Source: Streptomyces hygroscopicus
Lineage (GTDB): Bacteria > Actinomycetota > Actinomycetes > Streptomycetales > Streptomycetaceae
Direction: 5' to 3'
Assembly: GCF_026168105.1 (NCBI RefSeq)
Contig: NZ_LBMW01000046.1
Coordinates: 1-57,659, forward strand
Length of the DNA: 57,659 bases
This document shows positions 1 to 7,100 of the stretch, in pieces (position 1 is the first letter of the stretch; each line of letters opens with the position of its first letter). The notes beneath the pieces are model-generated. The model was not told the DNA's origin and searched no databases. It saw only the letters and a program-made list of their open reading frames with translations. The position numbers and the translations under genes are program-made.

Positions 1-36
1 AGGGGGGACCCTGTGGGAGAGTAGGACACCGCCGAA
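1..36 (+). rRNA. rrf: 5S ribosomal RNA, 3' end only
   Basis: The window opens inside a 5S rRNA. The bases ending in GTAGGACACCGCCGAAC match the conserved actinobacterial 5S 3' terminus as I remember it. The rest of the rRNA operon would lie to the left. A strong terminator follows ten bases later, which fits the end of an rrn operon. Confidence 0.85.
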
Positions 37-45
37 CAAATCTTC

Positions 46-90
46 AGAGCTGGTTCCCGAGCTTCGGTTCGGGGACCAGCTCTTTTGTTT
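46..90 (+). terminator. Intrinsic terminator of the rRNA operon
   Basis: A 17-bp hairpin pairs 46-62 with 67-83, with G-U pairs, closed by a stable C-TTCG-G tetraloop at 62-67. A T-rich stretch follows at 81-90. Strength and position suit the end of an rRNA operon. Confidence 0.9.
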
Positions 91-134
91 TGGGCGTCAC
101 GCCGGGTTCACTTTGCCGGAGCAGCATCCCGGCC

Positions 135-812
135 ATGGGTACTGCAGGAATGCTCAGGGCCGCAGGCATCGGCATCGGTGACGAGGTCATCGTGCCGGCC
201 TTCGGCAACATCGAGGTTGCCGAAGCCGTGGCCCTGACGGGCGCGACGCCGGTCTTCGCCGACATAGACCCGGCGACGTACTGCCTGGACCCCGTCGCCG
301 TCGAAGCCGTGGTGACCCCGCACACGACCGCGGTCGTCGTCGTCCACCGCTTCGGGCGGCCGGCGGACGTCGCGGCGCTGCACGAGTTGGGGCAGCGCCA
401 TGATCTTCTCGTGCTGGAGCAGGCGGAGTCCGAGACGCCGTACGCCGAGGTGGCGCAGCGTCGGGAGCGGGCCGCGTACCTCGACCGGCGGCTGCGTGGG
501 GTGCGGACGCCCGAGAGCAGTGGCGGCCACACCTATCAGCAGTACGTGGTGCGTGTGCCGGGCAACGGCCGACCGGACCGGGATGCCTTCGCACGGGCCG
601 TGAGGGCCAGGGGAGTTGAGTGCCGGGTGCCGGTGAAGACGCCCGCGCACCGTGTCCCGGGATTCCGTCGCGATGTGTGTCTGCCCGAGACCGAGCGGGC
701 CGCCGACGAGACGCTCTCGCTTCCGGTGGACGCCTCGCTGACGAGACGTGAGATGAACCGGATCGTCTCCGTGTGCAATGCCTTGGGCGGATTGCTGCAG
801 CCCGCCTTCTGA
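135..812 (+). CDS. Decayed DegT/DnrJ/EryC1/StrS-type aminotransferase lacking the PLP-lysine region
   Basis: The 225-residue product begins inside the family N-terminal region (GIGDEVIVPAFGNIEVAEAV, then TGATPVFADIDPATYCLDP) and keeps the HRFGRPADVAALHELGQRHDLLVLEQA segment. It then jumps directly to family C-terminal segments (YQQYVVRV, RDAFARAVRARGVE, LSLPVDASL). About 100 residues normally between these blocks, including the SxxK lysine that binds PLP, are absent, as are the first ~50 residues. The frame is open and codon use looks normal, so it may be expressed, but aminotransferase activity is unlikely. The start is uncertain: ATG at 135 is used, a TTG at 90 would overlap the terminator, and neither has a good Shine-Dalgarno. 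It could equally be called a pseudogene. Confidence 0.6.
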   Translation: MGTAGMLRAAGIGIGDEVIVPAFGNIEVAEAVALTGATPVFADIDPATYCLDPVAVEAVVTPHTTAVVVVHRFGRPADVAALHELGQRHDLLVLEQAESETPYAEVAQRRERAAYLDRRLRGVRTPESSGGHTYQQYVVRVPGNGRPDRDAFARAVRARGVECRVPVKTPAHRVPGFRRDVCLPETERAADETLSLPVDASLTRREMNRIVSVCNALGGLLQPAF

Positions 813-826
813 GCCACTTCCCGTGG

Positions 827-856
827 TTGGGAGCACAGGTCTGTTCGGGGTATGAT
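827..856 (+). promoter_or_regulatory. Promoter of tRNA-Thr
   Basis: A TTGGGA hexamer (827-832) and TATGAT (851-856) are separated by 18 bp, matching the principal sigma factor consensus. The tRNA begins about 40 bp downstream, leaving a short 5' leader to be processed. Confidence 0.7.
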
Positions 857-896
857 CTATTCCGTTGGCGCGAGGAAAACTCCGAAAGCGCGACAG

Positions 897-972
897 GCCC
901 CTATAGCTCAGTCGGCAGAGCGTCTCCATGGTAAGGAGAAGGTCAACGGTTCGATTCCGTTTGGGGGCTCCA
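897..972 (+). tRNA. tRNA-Thr (anticodon GGU)
   Basis: The sequence folds as a complete 76-nt cloverleaf. The 7-bp acceptor stem pairs 897-903 with 962-968, the D stem is GCTC/GAGC, the anticodon stem TCTCC/GGAGA encloses loop ATGGTAA, and the T arm carries TTCGATT. The anticodon at 930-932 is GGT, reading ACC threonine codons. The 3' CCA (970-972) is encoded. It has its own promoter and terminator. Confidence 0.95.
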
Positions 973-977
973 CAACT

Positions 978-1010
978 AGAGGCCTCGCCCTGATGGGCGA
1001 GGCCTCTTTC
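978..1010 (+). terminator. Intrinsic terminator after tRNA-Thr
   Basis: A perfect 13-bp stem (978-990 with 995-1007) with loop TGAT is followed by TTTCT. It may work in both directions, also ending the convergent phosphatase gene on the minus strand. Confidence 0.85.
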
Positions 1011-1060
1011 TGTCACTAGTCGGGTTCCGGCCCAACTCGGGCCGGTGGCCCGGCCTTCCC

Positions 1061-3808
1061 TCACTCCTTGGGAAGACCCGGCACCCGCATCGCGAGAATC
1101 GCCATGTCGTCCGAGGGGGCGTCGGAGGCGAAGCGTTCGACCGCCCGCATGATGCGGGCAGCCACCGCGCCCGCTGTGAGGCCCGTGCAGTTGGTGAGGA
1201 CGTCGGCGAGGCCGTCGTCGCCCAACATGCGGGCACCCTCCCGGCGTTCGGTGACGCCGTCCGTGACGCACAGCAGGACGTCGCCAGGGTCGAGCGTCAC
1301 CGTCTGCTCGTACAGCTCGAGGTCGTCCATGACGCCTAGGAGCGGCTGCGGTTCGGCGGCCGGTTCCACAGTGCCGTCCTGGCGCAGCCGGAGCGGGAGC
1401 GGGTGCCCCGCGCAGACGACCTTCAGCACCGCGCTGCCGTCCTCCTGCGGCCACATCTCTCCGTAGAGCAGCGTCAGGAAGCGGCTGCGGGCACCCTCGT
1501 CGAGGATGGCCGAGTTGAGGCGCTCCAGGACGGCCGGGCCGCCGAAGCCCTCGCGCGCGAGCAGACGGAGGGCATGGCGGGCCAGGCCGGTGACCGCCGC
1601 CGCCTCCGGGCCCGTGCCGCAGACGTCGCCGATGGCGAAGCCGTACGCGCCGTCCCGGATCGGGAACAGGTCGTAGAAGTCGCCGCCGACCTCGTTGCCC
1701 TCGCCGGCCGCGCGGTAGATGACCTCGACCTCGACGCCGTCGATCTGCGGGAGCTCCGGCGGGAGCAGGCTGCGCTGGAGGGACTGGCTGATGGCGGTGC
1801 GCTCCGAGTAGAGGCGGGCGTTGTCCAGTGCCAGGGCCGCCCGGCGGCTCAGGTCCTCGGCCAGCTCCAGGATTTCCTGCCGGAAGTGTTCATCCGTGGG
1901 CTTGCCCAGGGTCAGCATGCCGATGACCCGGTTGCGGGCCACGAGGGGGAGTACGACCGTCTCGCCGCCGACCGCCGAGGCTGTCGCGAGGCTCGTGCCG
2001 ATACCGTTGCTGACCGTCGGGAGCTCGCCCAGACCCAGGCTCCGCATCGAGGTGCGCAGCGCCGTCCGATGGGCCGCCGCCGCAGGGGCCGTCCAGACCC
2101 GGGCGCCGGGCGTGGGGATCGGCTCCGGCGGGGGGATCTTGGACAGGAGTGCCTTGAGCCCGTCGATGCGCTCCTCGTCCTCGTGCAGGACGTAGGAGAG
2201 GTACGGGTCGGATGCCTGGTCGGCGATCGTGTACACCGCGCACCAGGTGGCCAGGGTCGGGATCGTCATCTGGGCCATGAGCGCCAGCGTCTGGTCACGG
2301 TCCAGGGTGCCCGCGAGGAGGTCGGAGGCCTCGACGAGGAAGCTGAGTGAGCCTCGTCGCAGCCGCTCCAGCTCGCCCAGGCGTGCCGACTCCACGGCGA
2401 GGGCGATGCGGTCGGCCGCGAACTGCAGGCGCAGCGCCTCCTCGTTGGAGTAGCGGGAGGGCGCTTCGGCCGCGACGCCGAGGGAGCCGGTGAGGCGGCC
2501 CTCGACCTTCAGCGGGACCGTCACCACCGAGCGCATGCCCGTGCCGCTCAGCAGGGGGACGGCGCCCGGTACGGCCGCCAGATCGTCGTGGACGGCCGGC
2601 ATACGGGCCGAGCCGTAGCGGCCGGGGCCCGCCTCGACCGGGACGCGGGCGAAGCGCTGGCGGGCGGAGGGCAGGCCCGTGGAGGCGCGTACCTCCAGCT
2701 CCGTCTCGTCGTCGGTGGCCAGCAGCAGGAAGGCCGCGTCGCCGTCCAGCATGTCGCGGGCGCGTTCCACCGTTCTCTGGAGGAGGCCGTCGAGGTCGTC
2801 GGGGGCGGGGGAGCCGATGAAGACCTCGAAGGGGTCCGGGGCCTGTCCGTCCGGAGCGGTCGTGGTGTCGCCGGCGGATCCCCGCAGCGGGGTCTGCAGG
2901 ATGGCGCGTTCGTGATCACGGACCAGCAGGCAGACCGTGGACGGTTCGCCCGCCGTGTCCCGTACGCGCAGATGGGAGGCGTAGACGGGGCTCACGCGGC
3001 CGTCGGCGCCGCGGATGCCGTAGCTGCCCTCCCAACGCGAGAGCTGGAGGGCCTCGGCGACGCCCGTTCCGGTGCCCGGGGTGTGCGGCCACGCCGCGAG
3101 GTCGGTGAGCGGTTTGCCGGTGACCTGCTCGGACGCGTATCCGAAGAGCTCTTCCGCGTCCTCGTTCCAGGCGGCGATGGAGCCGTTGCTGTCGATCTGG
3201 ACGACCGCGACGCGGACCCGCGCGTCGGCCAGCGGGAGGAGATCGGCGGGCAGGGAGGGACCGGCGGCGCGCGTGCCCACCGGGCGCTCGGGGAGATCCA
3301 GCTGGAACCAGATCTGTTTGTGCGTGGGCGTGTACTCGACACCCCAGCGGCCGGCCAGGGCGGCGCACAGCTGGAGCCCGCGGCCGCCCTCGCGGTCGGG
3401 GCTGCCCATGCTGACGGCGGTCGTCTGCAGGGGGATCTCGCGCTCCGGATACCGGTCGGCGACCTCGATCCGTACGCCGTCGTCGCTGCGCAGGCACAGG
3501 ACGTCCGCGGAGGTGCCCGCGTGGACGACGGCGTTGGTGACCAGTTCGCTGGTGAGGACCACGGCGTCGTCGACGATGTCGGCGAAGCCCCAGCCATGCA
3601 GGGTGTCACGGACGAAGGACCGGGCGGTTGCGACCGATCGTCCGACGGGCTCGAAGCTGGCGGCCGCGCGCGCGGTGATCACAGAACTCCCTGTCCGGTT
3701 CTCGACGTGCGGGGCTTCCGGGCCGACCCGCTCCTGCCGAGGCAGTGGCTGGTTCCCCGTCTCCCGGGGATCCTGGGGTGGTCCCCCGGGATGCAGTCCG
3801 GTGGTCAT
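1061..3808 (-). CDS. Multidomain SpoIIE-type PP2C phosphatase with HATPase, PAS and GAF domains
   Basis: The 915-residue soluble protein has, in order: an RsbW-like ATPase (about residues 30-150; ELVTNAVVHAG N-box, GRGLQLCAALAGRWG G-box), a PAS domain (about 170-290; NGSIAAWNEDAEELFGY), two GAF domains (about 320-650) and a C-terminal SpoIIE/PP2C phosphatase (about 690-915; EVGGDFYD, GDVCGTGPEAAA, CAGHPLPL, VTDGVTERREG carrying metal-binding aspartates). This architecture usually controls anti-anti-sigma factors by reversible phosphorylation in partner-switching systems. The ATG at 3808 is chosen because GGAGGGG lies about 8 nt upstream. It is divergent from osaA, so the two may share stress signalling, but the partner proteins are not visible here. 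Confidence 0.9.
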   Translation of the reverse strand: MTTGLHPGGPPQDPRETGNQPLPRQERVGPEAPHVENRTGSSVITARAAASFEPVGRSVATARSFVRDTLHGWGFADIVDDAVVLTSELVTNAVVHAGTSADVLCLRSDDGVRIEVADRYPEREIPLQTTAVSMGSPDREGGRGLQLCAALAGRWGVEYTPTHKQIWFQLDLPERPVGTRAAGPSLPADLLPLADARVRVAVVQIDSNGSIAAWNEDAEELFGYASEQVTGKPLTDLAAWPHTPGTGTGVAEALQLSRWEGSYGIRGADGRVSPVYASHLRVRDTAGEPSTVCLLVRDHERAILQTPLRGSAGDTTTAPDGQAPDPFEVFIGSPAPDDLDGLLQRTVERARDMLDGDAAFLLLATDDETELEVRASTGLPSARQRFARVPVEAGPGRYGSARMPAVHDDLAAVPGAVPLLSGTGMRSVVTVPLKVEGRLTGSLGVAAEAPSRYSNEEALRLQFAADRIALAVESARLGELERLRRGSLSFLVEASDLLAGTLDRDQTLALMAQMTIPTLATWCAVYTIADQASDPYLSYVLHEDEERIDGLKALLSKIPPPEPIPTPGARVWTAPAAAAHRTALRTSMRSLGLGELPTVSNGIGTSLATASAVGGETVVLPLVARNRVIGMLTLGKPTDEHFRQEILELAEDLSRRAALALDNARLYSERTAISQSLQRSLLPPELPQIDGVEVEVIYRAAGEGNEVGGDFYDLFPIRDGAYGFAIGDVCGTGPEAAAVTGLARHALRLLAREGFGGPAVLERLNSAILDEGARSRFLTLLYGEMWPQEDGSAVLKVVCAGHPLPLRLRQDGTVEPAAEPQPLLGVMDDLELYEQTVTLDPGDVLLCVTDGVTERREGARMLGDDGLADVLTNCTGLTAGAVAARIMRAVERFASDAPSDDMAILAMRVPGLPKE

Positions 3809-4180
3809 GGTGCGGCGCCCCTCCGATGCCTGCCCGCTCGTACTCGTGCCACCGCCCAGGCCGATGGACCGCGGCTGGACAGCCGCATGCAAGGTTACTT
3901 ACCTTCGCCGTCCATGCGGATGCCGGTCGCCGGTGTTTACGTCCGGAGAGTGTGCGGAGCGTGTGCGAAGCTGCCGAACTGTTATGGCCTGGTTCAGGCA
4001 TGGTGAAACACTGGGCAAGCTTGTGGTGATGGTCCGCACAGGCCGAGTGTCCTCCGCCACTTGGGGCAGGAGCACGCCCGTGTGCCTGGTATATCGGGCA
4101 GCACTACGCATCAGTAACCAGTACGTCGAGCAGTACCCCTGAGCACAGCAGTGACGGTCGACCCCTGCGGGAGGGACACA
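3809..4180. other. Divergent regulatory region between the phosphatase gene and osaA
   Basis: This 372-bp stretch has no convincing gene. It is less GC-rich than its flanks and must hold both divergent promoters. It contains an AAGGT-N5-ACCTT dyad (3891-3905) close to the phosphatase start and a TATATC hexamer (4090-4095) on the osaA side without a well-spaced -35 element. I could not assign a sigma factor. Confidence 0.5.
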
Positions 4181-7100
4181 GTGGAGTCTGGCGCGGCGAC
4201 GCGGAGCACGAATACGCGCGCGAAAGGCGGACAGTCCCTGGGCAGCCAGCGCGGTGCGCGCAAGGGAACCACCGCGGTGGACACGGCGGCCCTGAACCGG
4301 CTCCTTGCGGCTTTGGTCTCGATGAGGGACGGCAACTTCCGGAAGCGGCTGACCGTCTCCGGAGACGGAGTGATGTCCGAAATCGCGGCCGTCTTCAACG
4401 AGGTGGCCGACCGGAATCTGCATCTGACCGGCGAGCTGGCGCGGGTGCGGCGCATGGTGGGGCGTGAGGGCAAGCTCACCGAGCGGCTGGAGACGGGGGC
4501 CTGCGAGGGTTCCTGGGGGGCCGCGATCGATGCCTCCAACGCCCTGGTCGACGATCTCGTACGACCCGTCTCCGAGGTCGGCCGGGTGCTGTCCGCGGTG
4601 GCCGAGGGCGATCTGTCGCCGCGCATGGAGCTGCGGACGCAGGTGCCGGACGGGGCGGGGCATCCACTGCGCGGGGAGTTCCTGAAGGTCGGGCGTACGG
4701 TCAACAATCTGGTCGACCAGCTGTCGACGTTCACCGACGAGGTCACACGGGTGGCCAGTGAGGTGGGCACGGAGGGCAAGCTGGGCGGGCAGGCCCGGGT
4801 GCGCGGTATGTCCGGTTCGTGGAAGGACCTCACGGATTCGGTCAATACGATGGCGTACCGGCTGACCGCGCAGGTGCGGGACATCGCCCTCGTGACGACG
4901 GCGGTCGCGAAGGGTGACTTGTCCCGGAAGGTCACGGTTCATGTGGCCGGGGAGATGCTGGAGCTCAAGGAAACCGTCAACACGATGGTGGACCAGCTGT
5001 CCTCGTTCTCCTCCGAGGTGACCCGGGTCGCCCGCGAGGTGGGCACGGAGGGTGAGCTGGGCGGGCAGGCGCAGGTGCCCGGGGTGGCCGGCGTGTGGAA
5101 GGACCTCACCGACTCGGTGAACCTGATGGCGGGCAACCTGACCGCCCAGGTGCGGGGGATCGCGCAGGTGACGACCGCGGTCGCCAATGGTGATCTGTCG
5201 CAGAAGGTGACCGTGTCGGCGCGCGGCGAGGTCGCCCAGCTCGCCGAGACGATCAATCAGATGACCGAGACGCTGCGCACCTTCGCGGACGAGGTCACCC
5301 GGGTGGCCAACGAGGTCGGTGCCGAGGGACGGCTCGGCGGGCAGGCCAACGTGCCGGGGGCGGCGGGAACGTGGAAGGACCTCACCGATTCGGTGAACAC
5401 GGTCTTCCGTAATCTGACCACCCAGGTGCGGGACATCGCCGCGGTGACGACGGCCGTGGCCAACGGTGATCTGTCGCAGAAGGTCACCGTCGACGTCGCG
5501 GGCGAGATGCTGGAGCTGAAGAACACCGTCAACGGGATGGTGGACCAGCTGTCCGCCTTCGGCTCCGAGGTCACGCGCGTGGCCCGGGAGATCGGCGTCG
5601 AGGGTGAGCTGGGCGGCCAGGCGCAGGTGACGGGTGCCGCCGGCACCTGGAAGGACCTCACGGACTCGGTCAACACCGCCTTCCGCAACCTCACCGGCCA
5701 GGTCCGCAATATCGCCCAGGTCACGACGGCGGTGGCCAACGGCGACCTCTCGCAGAAGGTCACCGTGGACGTCTCCGGTGAGATGCTCCAGCTGAAGAAC
5801 ACCGTGAACACGATGGTGGACCAGCTGTCCGCCTTCGCGGACCAGGTCACGCGCATGGCTCGGGACGTGGGCACGGAGGGCCGCCTGGGCGGCCAGGCCG
5901 TGGTGCCGGGCGTCAGCGGCACCTGGAAGGAGCTCACCGACTCCGTCAACTTCATGGCGGGCAACCTGACTTCGCAGGTGCGGCAGATCGCCCAGGTCAC
6001 CACGGCGGTGGCCCGTGGTGACCTGTCGCAGAAGATCGACGTGGACGCGCGCGGCGAGATCCTGGAGCTGAAGAACACCATCAACAACCTGGTGGACCAG
6101 CTCTCCGCCTTCGCGGAGCAGGTGACGCGGGTGGCCCGTGAGGTGGGCACGGAGGGCCGGCTCGGCGGTCAGGCGCAGGTGCCCGGCGTGGCCGGCGTGT
6201 GGCGTGACCTGACCGACTCGGTCAACGGCATGGCCGGAAACCTCACCACCCAGGTGCGCAACATCGCGCAGGTGGCGACGGCGGTGGCCCGTGGCGACCT
6301 GTCGCAGAAGATCGACGTGGACGCGCGCGGCGAGATCCTGGAGCTGAAGAACACCATCAACACGATGGTGGACCAGCTCTCCAACTTCGCCGAGCAGGTG
6401 ACGCGGGTGGCCCGCGAGGTGGGCACCGAGGGCATCCTCGGCGGCCAGGCCGAGGTTCAGGGTGTCTCCGGCACCTGGAAGGACCTCACCCAGTCGGTGA
6501 ACTTCATGGCGAACAACCTGACCATCCAGGTGCGCAACATCGCCGAGGTCACCACCGCGGTCGCCAAGGGCGACCTGTCGAAGAAGATCACCGTCGACGC
6601 CAAGGGCGAGATCCTGGAGCTGGTCACCACCGTCAACACGATGGTCGATCAGCTGTCGTCCTTCGCGGAGCAGGTGACGCGGGTGGCCCGCGAGGTGGGC
6701 ACCGAGGGCATCCTCGGCGGCCAGGCGCACGTACCGGGCGTCACGGGCATCTGGAAGGACCTCAACGACAACGTCAACCTGATGGCCAACAACCTGACCA
6801 CACAGGTGCGCAACATCTCGCAGGTCGCGGCGGCCGTCGCGAACGGCGACCTGACGCGGACGGTGACGATCGAGGCGCGCGGTGAGGTCGCCCAGCTGGC
6901 CGACACCTTCAACACCATGGTGAAGACGCTGAGTTCGTTCGCCGACCAGGTCACCAAGGTGGCCCGCGAGGTGGGCACGGACGGCATCCTCGGCGGCCAG
7001 GCGCACGTACCGGGTGTCGCCGGCACGTGGAAGGACCTCACCGAGTCCGTGAACCAGATGGCGTCCAACCTCACCGGTCAGGTGCGCAACATCGCGATGG

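Noticed and set aside
3891..3905. AAGGT-N5-ACCTT dyad as an iron-regulator (DmdR/IdeR) box
   Set aside because: The half sites resemble the iron box, but the spacing is shorter by two bases and the outer bases do not match, and neither flanking gene is an iron gene.
2588..4006. Long plus-strand open frame opposite the phosphatase gene
   Set aside because: It is a GC-bias shadow: its translation is low-complexity Arg/Gly/Ala sequence, while the minus strand encodes clear domains.
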